This document shows positions 7,916 through 15,149 of a stretch of DNA of 33,430 nucleotides, one piece after another. The notes beneath the pieces are model-generated. The model did no database searches. It had not been told where the DNA came from and worked only from the letters and a program-made list of their open reading frames with translations. A program made the translations under genes and the position numbers. Source of the stretch: Anaerolineales bacterium (GTDB lineage Bacteria > Chloroflexota > Anaerolineae > Anaerolineales > Villigracilaceae); NCBI GenBank assembly GCA_019187665.1, contig JABARH010000052.1, forward strand, positions 1 to 33,430. The letters are read 5' to 3'. The first letter of the stretch is position 1; each line of letters starts with the position of its first letter.

Positions 7916-7954
7916 GCTTTCGATGCTCCTTGCAGGTCGCGTTTGCAACGTGAC

Positions 7955-8377
7955 CTATTCCAATTTCAAATTCCCATTTTCATCGAACGGAAAAAATGGA
8001 TTGTACGCCACTTCCCAAAGATGACCATCGGGATCGGCAAAATAGGAACTGTACCCGCCCCAGAAAACCTTCTGCGGCTCCTTCATGATCTTCACGTCTT
8101 TTGATTTCAGGTCTGCGATGATCTCATCCACTTCCGCTTCGCTGCTTGCGTTGTATGCCAGCGTGAAACCTGGGAAACCACTTCCATTCGCGGAAGTCAA
8201 CGCATCCTCCGCCAGCGCCTCGCGCGGGTAAATGGCAAGCGCCACGCCGCCCGCCTGAAAGAACGCAATCCCTTCCTGCGGTCTCGAAATTTTCCACCCC
8301 AATGTTTCTGCATAAAACCTTTTCGACTTCTCGAAATCCTTCACGCCCAATGTGATCAAATGTAAATGTTGGTTCAT
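7955..8377 (-). CDS. VOC (glyoxalase/bleomycin-resistance) family protein
   Basis: The protein has 140 residues, the size of a single vicinal-oxygen-chelate unit. It begins HLITLGVKDFEKSKRFYAETLGWK, continues with GVALAIYPREALAED, and ends with YSSYFADPDGHLWEVAYNPFF, the usual beta-alpha-beta-beta-beta pattern with a C-terminal metal-site Glu. The substrate is unknown. A run of nearest-relative features (FWGGYSSYFADPDGHLWE) is typical of uncharacterised VOC proteins. AAAGGCG precedes the ATG. It probably shares a transcript with glmS downstream and the small membrane protein upstream (10 nt gap). Confidence 0.88.
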   Translation of the reverse strand: MNQHLHLITLGVKDFEKSKRFYAETLGWKISRPQEGIAFFQAGGVALAIYPREALAEDALTSANGSGFPGFTLAYNASSEAEVDEIIADLKSKDVKIMKEPQKVFWGGYSSYFADPDGHLWEVAYNPFFPFDENGNLKLE

Positions 8378-8387
8378 CTGTCGCCTT

Positions 8388-8942
8388 TCATTCCGGGATT
8401 TTCTTTATCTTCTGCGTGATCTTTAATCCAACTGCCATCGCGAAAAACGGGACGCCCATCACGAACGCCGCGAGCAAGCCGCACATGGTGAACAATTCGG
8501 CATACGCGTAGCGCTCATGCTCCCACGTCCACACTTCGCCGTTCTCGAGCAGGACCGCTTCAAGGCGATAGGACGATTCCATGTAGGCGCAACTTTCGCC
8601 GACGCGCGAGACGACCTTCCCCGGCGGCGGGAGGATCAGGTTGCGTCTCTGTGCGGGGGCGCAATGCATCCCGATGGCGGGAGCGCCGGAGGGACCACTG
8701 CCCCACGAGGAATCGGCTTGATATGTCCCGTAGCGAAGTTCGTAGACTGTCCCGTTTGAGGCGACGGCAAGCACCTCGCCCGCCTGCCCGAGGGAGAGAC
8801 GCGCCGCCGACTCAGGGAGAGCGGGCGCCTGCTCCCAGCGAGTCAACCAGCCCGGCCAGATCATCGTCAGCGCGGCGCATCCGCACAGCAGAATCATCCA
8901 TGCGATGCCGATCAGCAGGAAGGGGCGCGCGGCGCGCGTCAT
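8388..8942 (-). CDS. Hypothetical two-helix membrane protein
   Basis: This 184-residue protein has an N-terminal membrane segment (PFLLIGIAWMILLCGCAALTM, residues 7-27) and a second near the C-terminus (LFTMCGLLAAFVMGVPFFAMA), with a roughly 115-residue loop between. The loop looks beta-rich (VLAVASNGTVYELRYGTY, AVLLENGEVWTWEHE) and has two cysteines, which suggests an extracytoplasmic domain. I do not recognise the family. The start codon lies one base after the stop of the ferritin-like/VIT gene, so translation is probably coupled. Confidence 0.75.
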   Translation of the reverse strand: MTRAARPFLLIGIAWMILLCGCAALTMIWPGWLTRWEQAPALPESAARLSLGQAGEVLAVASNGTVYELRYGTYQADSSWGSGPSGAPAIGMHCAPAQRRNLILPPPGKVVSRVGESCAYMESSYRLEAVLLENGEVWTWEHERYAYAELFTMCGLLAAFVMGVPFFAMAVGLKITQKIKKIPE

Positions 8943-8943
8943 G

Positions 8944-9819
8944 TTAGATCTCGATGCCGAGCCACAGGCGAATCAGATAGCCAATGCCAAAACTAAAGGC
9001 GGCCACGCTCAGGCTGAGGACGGCCATCTCCAAAAAGCGGGCGCGGAAGGGTTCATCCTTGGCGACGGAGACGTAATAGTTAAAGACCGCGATGATGATT
9101 ACGCCGGTGATCAGCGCGATAACGAGATCGAGGATGAATGTTTCGGGACTGATCAGGTACGGCAGGACAAGCAACGCGACCGTGACGATGTAAGCGACAC
9201 CCGTGTAGATGGCAGCGCGCACGGGATGCTTGTCTGTATTTTCGGAACGGGTGGAGAGATATTCGCTGGCGGCCATGGACATGGAGGCGGCGATGCCGGT
9301 GACCATGCCGGAGAGGGCGATCAACTTTCCATCCTGGAGGGCGAGCGTGAGTCCGGCGAGGGCGCCGGTCAATTCCACGAGGGCGTCGTTCAGACCCAGC
9401 ACAACCGACCCCGCGTAACGCAGGCGCTCTTCGTCGAGCATGGCGAGCAATTGTTCTTCGTGAACGTCTTCCTCATGTTTGAATTGCGCCGCTTCTGGGA
9501 CGATGTTGGCGATCTCTTCGTAGTTCTTCTGCGCGGCTTCCTCGCCGCGCTCCATCAGCTTCACGCCGAAGGTGAAACCGAAGAGCCGGCTGACGAGATA
9601 GTAGAACCACATTTTGAACCAGTCGGGGGCGATCTCCTGCCCGGTATATTTTTTCCAACCGTGATAGTGGCGCAATTCATCCTCGGCGATCTGGTCGAGG
9701 ATCTTTGCGTTCTCCGGTGACTTGACGCGTTTGGCAAGGCGTTTGTAGATGTGATATTCGGTGATCTCCACGCGCTGGTAGGTTTGGATCTGTAGTTTGA
9801 CTTTAGGCTTGAGTTCCAT
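8944..9819 (-). CDS. Ferritin-like (rubrerythrin-type) and VIT/CCC1 membrane fusion, MbfA-like iron or manganese transporter
   Basis: The protein has 291 residues. The N-terminal half (about 1-135) is a four-helix ferritin-like domain with diiron-type ligands in RVEITEYHIY, AEDELRHYHGW and HEEDVHEEQL. The C-terminal half is a VIT1/CCC1 domain: GLNDALVELTGALAGLTLAL, then GMVTGIAASMSMAASEYLS, followed by three hydrophobic segments. In characterised MbfA proteins the ferritin-like domain senses or oxidises iron and the VIT domain exports it through the inner membrane. AAGGAG lies before the ATG. The small membrane protein begins one base after its stop. Confidence 0.9.
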   Translation of the reverse strand: MELKPKVKLQIQTYQRVEITEYHIYKRLAKRVKSPENAKILDQIAEDELRHYHGWKKYTGQEIAPDWFKMWFYYLVSRLFGFTFGVKLMERGEEAAQKNYEEIANIVPEAAQFKHEEDVHEEQLLAMLDEERLRYAGSVVLGLNDALVELTGALAGLTLALQDGKLIALSGMVTGIAASMSMAASEYLSTRSENTDKHPVRAAIYTGVAYIVTVALLVLPYLISPETFILDLVIALITGVIIIAVFNYYVSVAKDEPFRARFLEMAVLSLSVAAFSFGIGYLIRLWLGIEI

Positions 9820-10183
9820 GACGGCTCCTTCGTTTCCCTCTATTGTAATTGATTTGCGGAACGCGCTTCAGCGTGCGCGCCCGCCCTACTATGGTTTTTT
9901 CAAGGTCGGAGATTCATCAACGCGAGTTACGCCAATCAGCGAATGACGCGAATAAACCCAAGAAAATTCGCGAAATTCGCCTATTCGTGGCATTCGCGTT
10001 CCAAACCCGCCGGTTTGTCAAGCGACTTTGAAAAGACCATACCCGCCCTACGCCGCGCTCGAGGCCGCTTAAAAGTTTGAAACGGCGCGAGGCCGCTGAA
10101 TCCCATGTTGTTTTGCGCGCCTGCAAGGAACTTTCTGCCTGAAAAATCGTCAAGGCATAAATTGGCAAATCATGGAGAAGAAG
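9820..10183. other. Gene-free 364-bp stretch with degenerate dispersed repeat
   Basis: No convincing gene is present. About 9918-10005 carries a degenerate repeat of TTCGCG/CGCGAA words (agcgaatgacgcgaataa, aaattcgcgaaattcgcc, ggcattcgcgttcc) with roughly 10-12 base spacing. The phrase cccgccctac occurs twice (about 9888 and 10040). The remaining sequence must hold the divergent promoters of the iron-transporter and META genes; TACAAT on the minus strand at about 9842-9850 is a weak candidate -10. Confidence 0.5.
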
Positions 10184-10606
10184 ATGAAAAAAATAATTTT
10201 GCTTTCGGTTCTGTGGATCGTCCTCCCGGGAATCTTACTGTTGGCCTGTTCGGGCGGCGCGTCCACAAATGTGGTCGGAGAATGGGAACTGGTGTCGTAC
10301 GGTCCCCCGTCCAATCCCAGTCCTGCCGCGCCCGGCGTAGACACCTCCATCACCTTCGGCACAGATGGTCAAGTTAACGGCAATGTGGGGTGCAATCTCT
10401 TCGGCGGCGGATATGAGATCTCGGGCACACAGATCACGTTCGCTCCTCTTCGATCCACGCGGATGGCGTGCATGGACGCGGTCGGCGAACAGGAGAACGC
10501 GATCCTGGCCGCGTTCGCAGAGACCGCGAATTTTTCGCTGGACGGCGACCTATTGACGATCGTCTCAGCAGATGGAAGTTCGCTGGTGACGCTGGCAAGG
10601 AAATAG
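10184..10606 (+). CDS. META domain lipoprotein (HslJ-like)
   Basis: The 140-residue protein begins with a lipoprotein signal (MKKIILLSVLWIVLPG then ILLLACSGG). One META domain follows: VVGEWELVSYG, ITFGTDGQVNGNVGCNLFGG, ITFAPLRSTRMACMDAVGEQE and LLTIVSADGSSLVTL, matching the HslJ pattern in order and length. It should be anchored on the outer face of the membrane. HslJ in E. coli is linked to heat and novobiocin response, but the role here is unknown. I start at 10184 because GGAG is 6 nt upstream; the ATG at 10172 overlaps that site. A strong terminator follows, so it appears monocistronic. Confidence 0.9.
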   Translation: MKKIILLSVLWIVLPGILLLACSGGASTNVVGEWELVSYGPPSNPSPAAPGVDTSITFGTDGQVNGNVGCNLFGGGYEISGTQITFAPLRSTRMACMDAVGEQENAILAAFAETANFSLDGDLLTIVSADGSSLVTLARK

Positions 10607-10626
10607 AGCGGACGCATGGAACGTTG

Positions 10627-10662
10627 AACGTCTCGAAGGATTAAATTCTTCGAGACGTTTTT
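10627..10662 (+). terminator. Rho-independent terminator after the META gene
   Basis: A perfect 12-bp stem AACGTCTCGAAG / CTTCGAGACGTT with a 9-base loop ends in TTTTT. It begins 20 nt after the META gene stop codon. Confidence 0.92.
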
Positions 10663-10835
10663 GATTTCGTTTCCCGGCCAGGCGCGGCGTTAAAGTTCGG
10701 CCCTGACCTGGAGGCCTGCGCTTCGCCTGCATTCTCTGACACGGAACAAATCGGCGGCGGGTTAATTACTTCACGGCCTGGGCTGCGGCAGGCGGGTTCG
10801 CGTTGCCCTGCTCTCCGGCGCCAAGAAAGCGCCTC

Positions 10836-10871
10836 AAAAAAACAAGGCCGGAGGTTAACCTCCGGCCTTGT
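10836..10871 (-). terminator. Rho-independent terminator after the L,D-transpeptidase gene
   Basis: On the minus strand a perfect 13-bp stem ACAAGGCCGGAGG / CCTCCGGCCTTGT with a TTAA loop is followed by a run of seven T. It lies 9 nt after the transpeptidase stop. The 10663-10835 region between the two terminators has no supported gene. Confidence 0.92.
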
Positions 10872-10879
10872 GATTCGCA

Positions 10880-11905
10880 TCACGCCTCAGACTTGACAAC
10901 GGTCACCGCTGTGCCGACATTGGGCTGATGGAGATATTCCGTCTCCGGCGGGACCACGGGACTGGTCCAGCGATAAATGAATTTCGCGGCGGCATTGGGC
11001 AGGTTCACGCACCCATGACTGCGCGGCTTGCCAAAGTCGTTATGCCAGTAGGTGCCATGAAACGCCTCGCCATTGCCGGTAAAAAAACTGACCCACGGAA
11101 CACCGGTCAAATCGTAAATACGGATCGCGTCGTCGCCCTCGTTGGTCATGTGGATGGACGGACCCTTGTGATAGGTCTTGAAATTTCCGAGCGGGGTCTT
11201 CGGCCCAGCGCCGCTGGAACACCGCGAGCGATAGACCATCTTCTCGCCCTCGAAACAGGTGACATACTGCGTGCGCAGGTCCACGTGGATGAATTTGAGG
11301 GCGTCGGGAACGTTCGGGGAAAGAGGAGCCAATTCCTCGTCGGGGATGAGGCGCATATCCGCCGCGTTGACGTACACGTTCAGGTTATACAGTCGGTTGT
11401 AAACCTGATACCAAACCGTCCCATCGTCCGCGTTCGGAAAAATACCGTTGACCCAATAGGTGGAGCCATAATACATGCGATACGAACGATCGGCGTATTG
11501 GGTCGCAAATTTGCGCGTCTCCGCGAACGGGACAGTGATCTCGCCGAGCATATTCTTGCGCGGCAGGGTCGTGAGCGGTATTTGCGGGTTCGTGTGGACG
11601 GGTTGCAGCCAGCCCGAATAGGTGTAGCCGCGATCGAAGCGATACCAGACGCGGTTGTAATCGCCATCTCCGATGGTCTGTGCGAGGATGTTCACCACTT
11701 CATCTTTGCCGAGAAGTTTAAGTTGTTTGTTCGCATTGAATGAAGGCGCATCGTAGACCGGCACGCCGCTGTAGGTGGCGCGTCCTTGAAATGCGGCGCG
11801 CGACTCAAGCGCCGCGGCTTCATCGAGACGCAGGCTGGTAAGGGCCAGAGCGGCCAGCCCCGCCGCGCCGAGTTTGAGGATGTCTCTACGGGTAAGGTTG
11901 GTCAT
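10880..11905 (-). CDS. TAT-exported L,D-transpeptidase (YkuD domain)
   Basis: This 341-residue protein begins with a twin-arginine signal (LTRRDILKLGAAGLAALAL). The middle region looks like two bacterial SH3-type repeats (YSGVPVYDAPSFNANK..., WYRFDRGYTYSGWLQP; then MYYGSTYWVNGIF...WYQVYNRLYNLNVYV). The YkuD domain starts near residue 205 (KFIHVDLRTQYVTCFEGEK) and contains TPLGNFKTYHK and the catalytic SHGCVNLP, with Cys at about residue 299 and an upstream His in AFHGTYWH. Such enzymes form 3-3 peptidoglycan cross-links or attach proteins to the wall. The ATG at 11905 has no Shine-Dalgarno but a TACAAT box six bases upstream, suggesting a leaderless transcript. Confidence 0.93.
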   Translation of the reverse strand: MTNLTRRDILKLGAAGLAALALTSLRLDEAAALESRAAFQGRATYSGVPVYDAPSFNANKQLKLLGKDEVVNILAQTIGDGDYNRVWYRFDRGYTYSGWLQPVHTNPQIPLTTLPRKNMLGEITVPFAETRKFATQYADRSYRMYYGSTYWVNGIFPNADDGTVWYQVYNRLYNLNVYVNAADMRLIPDEELAPLSPNVPDALKFIHVDLRTQYVTCFEGEKMVYRSRCSSGAGPKTPLGNFKTYHKGPSIHMTNEGDDAIRIYDLTGVPWVSFFTGNGEAFHGTYWHNDFGKPRSHGCVNLPNAAAKFIYRWTSPVVPPETEYLHQPNVGTAVTVVKSEA

Positions 11906-11911
11906 GGGCAA

Positions 11912-11917
11912 ATTGTA
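11912..11917 (-). promoter_or_regulatory. Probable -10 box giving a leaderless L,D-transpeptidase mRNA
   Basis: TACAAT on the minus strand ends 6 nt before the ATG at 11905 and there is no Shine-Dalgarno. Transcription would start at or next to the A of the ATG. No good -35 is visible. Confidence 0.5.
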
Positions 11918-11981
11918 ACGCGATTATCGCCCGATTAAGAGTGCTATACTTTTAGAGTTGTGTTAGATTTTTGGAGACATC

Positions 11982-12224
11982 ATGCTTTCGATTTCCGCCA
12001 TTGATGCTTGGCGCGACGCGACGGGCGTGGTCTGCTCGATTTTGTATGGGCAGGACAACGTCTCGCCGATCACACCGTCCACGACGCACGCGCTGTATGT
12101 GGCGTATGCGCCCGCAGGAGTCTCGCCGGAGGTCGTGAAAGGTCACTTGCGAAAGGTGGAGGAGAGCGTACGGGTGTTTTGTCCCAAAGTAAGGGTGGAG
12201 CAGTTGAGGATGATGTTGGCCTGA
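11982..12224 (+). CDS. Small hypothetical protein, 80 residues
   Basis: An ATG with GGAG seven bases upstream opens an 80-residue frame. The sequence is well mixed and looks like a folded cytoplasmic protein: a first half with SAIDAWRDATGVVCSILYG and THALYVAYAPAGVSPE, and a second half with charged helices (VVKGHLRKVEESVRVF, VRVEQLRMMLA). No membrane segment or known motif is seen. TATACT at 11945-11950 could be its -10. It is divergent from the L,D-transpeptidase, and the mazEF promoter begins two bases after its stop. Family unknown. Confidence 0.6.
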   Translation: MLSISAIDAWRDATGVVCSILYGQDNVSPITPSTTHALYVAYAPAGVSPEVVKGHLRKVEESVRVFCPKVRVEQLRMMLA

Positions 12225-12225
12225 G

Positions 12226-12262
12226 TTGACGCGAATACGATTCGTGATTACAATGTAATCAC
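12226..12262 (+). promoter_or_regulatory. mazEF promoter with a 19-bp palindromic operator over the -10
   Basis: TTGACG (12226-12231), a 17-base spacer and TACAAT (12249-12254) form a strong promoter. A perfect inverted repeat GTGATTACA-A-TGTAATCAC (12244-12262) covers the -10 box. This placement fits autorepression by MazE or the MazEF complex, as in other toxin-antitoxin operons. Confidence 0.85.
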
Positions 12263-12282
12263 ATCCAAGGAGATATAGCGAC

Positions 12283-12540
12283 ATGAATGTCACCAGAACC
12301 CAACTTGTGAAGATCGGCAATTCTCGCGGTGTTCGCATACCAAAGCCTTTGATCGACCAGGCCGGCCTGCAAAGCGAAGTGGAAATCGTGGTAGACCGAG
12401 GTCGTTTGGTTATCCGTCCGTTGACTCGCCCTCGTATGAACTGGGAGGAACTATTTCGCGAAATGGCGGCGAATAATGATGACCGTCTGCTTGACGCGCC
12501 AGCGCGAACCACTTGGGACGACAAGGAGTGGGAATGGTGA
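12283..12540 (+). CDS. mazE: MazE-type (AbrB/SpoVT fold) antitoxin
   Basis: The 85-residue protein has the swapped-hairpin AbrB DNA-binding fold at its N-terminus: TQLVKIGNSRGVRIPKPLIDQ, then EVEIVVDRGRLVIRPL, as in MazE. The C-terminal tail (MNWEELFREMAAN...TTWDDKEWEW) is acidic and aromatic, as expected for the segment that wraps around the toxin. AAGGAG lies upstream. It overlaps the start of mazF and has a palindromic operator before it, so the pair is a complete type II module. It should neutralise MazF and repress the operon. Confidence 0.93.
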   Translation: MNVTRTQLVKIGNSRGVRIPKPLIDQAGLQSEVEIVVDRGRLVIRPLTRPRMNWEELFREMAANNDDRLLDAPARTTWDDKEWEW

Positions 12541-12857
12541 TAAAGCGTTTTGAAGTGTACCTTGTGAATCTTGACCCGACCATTGGGCGTGAGATCAAAA
12601 AAACACGGCCTTGCCTTGTTATTTCGCCTAATGAAATGAATCGCCATATTGGGACGGTCATTGTCGCGCCAATGACCACAAAAGGCCGCAACTACCCTAC
12701 GCGCGTTCCGTGCCGTTTCCAAGGCAAGGATGGCGAAGTGGTGCTCGATCAAATTCGCACAGTGGATAAGACACGGTTGGTTAAACGATTGGGTTCAATC
12801 AGCACGGCTGCGCAGAAACATGTATTGGAAATTTTAGCCGAACTGTTTGCGGAATAA
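12534..12857 (+). CDS. mazF: MazF-type endoribonuclease toxin
   Basis: The 107-residue protein matches the PemK/MazF family: KRFEVYLVNLDPTIGREIKKTRPCLVIS at the start, IGTVIVAPMTTKGRNYPTRVP in the centre, and GEVVLDQIRTVDKTRLVKRLGSIS near the end. Members cut single-stranded mRNA at short sequence-specific sites. The catalytic Arg (TRPCLVIS) and the Thr of APMTTK are present, so it looks active. The ATG at 12534 overlaps the mazE stop, with AAGGAG inside the end of mazE, which indicates translational coupling. Confidence 0.94.
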   Translation: MVIKRFEVYLVNLDPTIGREIKKTRPCLVISPNEMNRHIGTVIVAPMTTKGRNYPTRVPCRFQGKDGEVVLDQIRTVDKTRLVKRLGSISTAAQKHVLEILAELFAE

Positions 12858-12862
12858 TCTTT

Positions 12863-13249
12863 ATGAGCGAAACCACTACCGCTTCTCCCAAGCCCTCCCG
12901 CCTTGCTGTTCTTTCCCTCGTTTTCAGCCTGATCCTCTGGGTGATGTGGTGTTTGTTCGTGCTCATCCCCGTCATTCTGGCAGAGCAAAATCTTCTCGAC
13001 GAAACGACAGGCTATGCCATCTTCCTCGGCGGTCCGATCCTGCTCGGCGCGTTGACGTTGATCCTCGGCACCACTGGTGTCGTCCTTGGCATTCAATCTC
13101 TGCGGAAAGGCGACCCACGTCGCAGTCTCGCCATCGCGGGGTTGGCGCTGAATGTAATCTGTCTGTGTCCATTCATTTTGTTTGCGCTTCTGTTGCTGAT
13201 CGGCGGTGCGAGCAGTCTGCCCGATTTCATTCAACAGTTTATGCAATAA
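12863..13249 (+). CDS. Small membrane protein, DUF4190-like
   Basis: The protein has 128 residues and about three membrane segments: LAVLSLVFSLILWVMWCLFV, a central AIFLGGPILLGALTLILG and a C-terminal LALNVICLCPFILFALLLLI. The stretch LGTTGVVLGIQSLRKGDPRRSLAIAGLALN matches the DUF4190 layout (glycine-rich helix, basic turn, AIAG). Function is unknown. It begins 5 nt after mazF, so it may be cotranscribed with the toxin-antitoxin pair, although no functional link is known. There is no strong Shine-Dalgarno. Confidence 0.75.
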   Translation: MSETTTASPKPSRLAVLSLVFSLILWVMWCLFVLIPVILAEQNLLDETTGYAIFLGGPILLGALTLILGTTGVVLGIQSLRKGDPRRSLAIAGLALNVICLCPFILFALLLLIGGASSLPDFIQQFMQ

Positions 13250-13265
13250 GATTCAACATTTTTTT

Positions 13266-13310
13266 GGACACGGATTCTTTTTATCCGTGCAATCCGCGTG
13301 ATCCGTGTCC
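13266..13310. repeat. ATCCGTG-rich dispersed repeat with 10-bp terminal inverted arms
   Basis: The arms GGACACGGAT and ATCCGTGTCC enclose three near-copies of a 9-base unit (atccgtgca, atccgcgtg, atccgtgtc). It lies between two convergent genes. Confidence 0.6.
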
Positions 13311-13312
13311 AG

Positions 13313-13352
13313 AAAGTAAAACTCCGAGACTTTCATCCCGGAGTTTTACTTT
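13313..13352. terminator. Hairpin between convergent genes, probable bidirectional terminator
   Basis: A perfect 14-bp stem AAAGTAAAACTCCG / CGGAGTTTTACTTT has a 12-base loop. The right arm includes the stop codon of holA (13346-13348). T-rich arms rather than a clean T-tail follow, so efficiency is uncertain. Confidence 0.65.
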
Positions 13353-14299
13353 GCCAGTTCCACCACAAACATTTCCAGCGACAGGTCCAACGGCATGATG
13401 CCCGTCTTGGCGGCCTCGTCCATTTTGAGCAGGCGGCGGTAGATGGCCTCCAGGCTTTTCATCGTGAATCGTCCCGCCTGCTGAAAAATTTTTCCCGCCA
13501 CGAACGGGTGAACGTGCAACATCTCGATCACATCCTGCACCATGCCGCGCGCTTCCACGATCTCGCGCGTCTGGATCAGCAATCGAAATTGGCGAACGAT
13601 CATCGGAAAGATGGCGAACGCGTCCTGCTCTTCGAGCATCTTCCTCAGCATGGACTGCGCCTGTTGCGCGTTGCCCGTTGCGAGACTGTCCACGAAGGCG
13701 AAGATGTCCACCTCCGCGGTAGAGACGCAGACCGCCTCCACATCCGTGACCTCGACCGGGCGCGCCCAGTTGACATAGGCCAGCAGTTTGGCGATTTCCT
13801 GCGCGGCCTGGCGCGTGTCCGCGCCGGCCAGCCCGGCGAGTTTGCCCGCGGCTTCCGAAGAAATTTTCCCGCCCTGATGCTTCATCTCATTGACGATCCA
13901 GCCGGTCATGTCGCGGGTGGTGGGAGCCATCAGCGCTTCGGCTTTTGCGTCCCGGCTTTTGGCGGCCCATTTCACCAGCCAGTGTTTTTCCGCCTCTTTC
14001 TTTTCCACTGTTTCGAACAGGATGAGTTCCGTCGTTGGGGGTATCCTGTCGAGAAATTCCATGAATTTTTTGCGCGGTTCGCCCGCTCCATATTTTTGTG
14101 ACGGGTTGGCAAGGAACACCAGGCGCTTGTCCGATAAAAACGGCATCGAATTGACGGCATTGTTCAGTTCCTCGTCGCTGGTCAGGCGCGCCTCGAAGCG
14201 GGAAGTGTTCATCCCGTCTTTGTCGGTCTCCGAGGAAATTTTGGAGAGCCGCCGCGCAATGGCGAATTCGTCTGTGCCGTAGAGGAGGAGGGTGGGCAT
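13346..14299 (-). CDS. holA: DNA polymerase III delta subunit
   Basis: The 317-residue protein is the clamp-loader delta subunit, which opens the beta sliding clamp during replication. It shows the family pattern: LLLYGTDEFAIARRL at the N-terminus, SMPFLSDKRLVFL, a central helix GKLAGLAGADTRQAAQEIAKLLAYV, then VTDVEAVCV and DIFAFVDSLATGN, and a C-terminal bundle (FPMIVRQFRLLI, HPFVAGKIFQQAGRF). As normal for delta, there is no Walker A site. The ATG at 14299 has no Shine-Dalgarno, and the 335 bp upstream are almost wholly tandem repeats, so any promoter must lie in or beyond the array. Confidence 0.9.
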   Translation of the reverse strand: MPTLLLYGTDEFAIARRLSKISSETDKDGMNTSRFEARLTSDEELNNAVNSMPFLSDKRLVFLANPSQKYGAGEPRKKFMEFLDRIPPTTELILFETVEKKEAEKHWLVKWAAKSRDAKAEALMAPTTRDMTGWIVNEMKHQGGKISSEAAGKLAGLAGADTRQAAQEIAKLLAYVNWARPVEVTDVEAVCVSTAEVDIFAFVDSLATGNAQQAQSMLRKMLEEQDAFAIFPMIVRQFRLLIQTREIVEARGMVQDVIEMLHVHPFVAGKIFQQAGRFTMKSLEAIYRRLLKMDEAAKTGIMPLDLSLEMFVVELAK

Positions 14300-14313
14300 G
14301 CGGGATCGGTGTT

Positions 14314-14397
14314 GGGTGTCAGGTGTCGGGTGTCGGGTGTCAGGTGTCGGGTGTCAGGTGTCGGGTGTCAGGTGTCAGGTGTCAGGTGTCGGGTCAC
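14314..14397. repeat. Heptamer tandem array, RGGTGTC, 11 units
   Basis: Eleven consecutive 7-base units, each aggtgtc or gggtgtc (14314-14390), are followed by a degenerate gggtcac. The array begins 14 nt upstream of the holA start. Units are uninterrupted, without spacers. An 8-base array follows within 20 bases. These two arrays fill the 14300-14634 gap. Confidence 0.97.
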
Positions 14398-14414
14398 GAG
14401 ATACGCGATACAGG

Positions 14415-14630
14415 CTACGTGTCTACGTGTCTACGTGTGTACGTGTGTACGTGTCTACGTGCCTACATGTCTACGTGCCTACATGTCTACGTGCCTACGT
14501 GTCTACGTGTCTACGTGTGTACGTGTCTACGTGTGTACGTGTCTACGTGTCTACGTGCCTACGTGCCTACGTGCGTACGTGTCTACGTGTCTACATGTCT
14601 ACGTGCCTACGTGCCTACGTGCCTACGCAT
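14415..14630. repeat. Octamer tandem array, [C/G]TACRTG[T/C], 26 units
   Basis: Twenty-six contiguous 8-base units of ctacgtgt, gtacgtgt, ctacgtgc or ctacatgt (14415-14622) end in a degenerate ctacgcat. The ACGT core is self-complementary. Because 8 is not a multiple of 3, all three frames look open on the plus strand, giving spurious Val/Tyr/Cys-rich ORFs. The same octamer recurs at 20664-20751, and a degenerate copy lies at 25820-25851. Confidence 0.97.
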
Positions 14631-14634
14631 GGCT

Positions 14635-15120
14635 TCACTTCGTTATCACGCGGTGGACACCTTTGCGGATGAAACGCACTTCCGCAACCTGCATATTTCC
14701 AAGCCGCGCTTCGGTGGTGACGTGTTGCTGGAGGGAGGGTCCTAGTTGACGCGCGAGGGCGACTCCGAGGGCGGCAAAGAGTAGCGCCAGGGGGATGAGG
14801 GACAAACGCCCGAGGGTGGATTTACGTCCGCGAAGGGGGAGCCAGGCAAAGGTTGAGGCGAGAGCGACGTTGGTGGCGAGGTTGGTCCCGCAACCGGGGT
14901 GGACCGCGAGGTTGTGTTCGCCCGCGTTCAGTCGAGTCTGCGCTTCGTTAATGGCGGTGGTCAATGGTTCGGTGGGGATGTCTGCAAGAATAAAGAAGCC
15001 GGTCGGGTTGGAATGTCCCGCCATGGGGATGCTGTGTGAGCGCGCCAGCACGTGGAGCGTGGCGTGTTCGAGCGCGTGGTTTCTTCGGGTTTCGAGAATG
15101 AGGGGAAGGTCGAGGATCAT
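14635..15120 (-). CDS. DUF6391 family protein
   Basis: The 161-residue protein has the conserved block RRNHALEHATLHVLA, then MAGHSNPTGFFI, and LAVHPGCGTNLATN, which I recognise as the DUF6391 pattern (His/Glu-rich and Cys-containing, possibly metal-binding). A membrane segment follows (LSLIPLALLFAALGVALA). Function is unknown; relatives occur in Chloroflexota and cyanobacteria. TATAAT lies six bases before the ATG at 15120 and there is no Shine-Dalgarno, suggesting a leaderless mRNA. The PucC-like carrier ends 29 nt upstream, and the octamer array begins 5 nt after the stop. Confidence 0.75.
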   Translation of the reverse strand: MILDLPLILETRRNHALEHATLHVLARSHSIPMAGHSNPTGFFILADIPTEPLTTAINEAQTRLNAGEHNLAVHPGCGTNLATNVALASTFAWLPLRGRKSTLGRLSLIPLALLFAALGVALARQLGPSLQQHVTTEARLGNMQVAEVRFIRKGVHRVITK

Positions 15121-15126
15121 GCGGCG

Positions 15127-15132
15127 ATTATA
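15127..15132 (-). promoter_or_regulatory. -10 box of DUF6391 gene, leaderless arrangement
   Basis: TATAAT on the minus strand is separated from the ATG at 15120 by six bases (CGCCGC). A start site near the ATG would leave no 5' leader. No convincing -35 is visible. Confidence 0.55.
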
Positions 15133-15149
15133 CACCGCGTGATTCGATT

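Noticed and set aside
7916..7954. glmS ribozyme/riboswitch
   Set aside because: Only 39 nt separate glmS from the upstream gene, too short for the ribozyme.
11952..12752. Minus-strand ORF of 266 residues
   Set aside because: It overlaps mazE and mazF, which are clear, and has no recognisable motifs.
14314..14630. CRISPR array
   Set aside because: Units are 7-8 bases and directly adjacent, with no spacers.
14292..14749. Three overlapping plus-strand ORFs rich in Val, Tyr, Cys and Arg
   Set aside because: They are translations of the 7- and 8-base tandem arrays; units not divisible by three keep all frames open. No ribosome site or family is seen.
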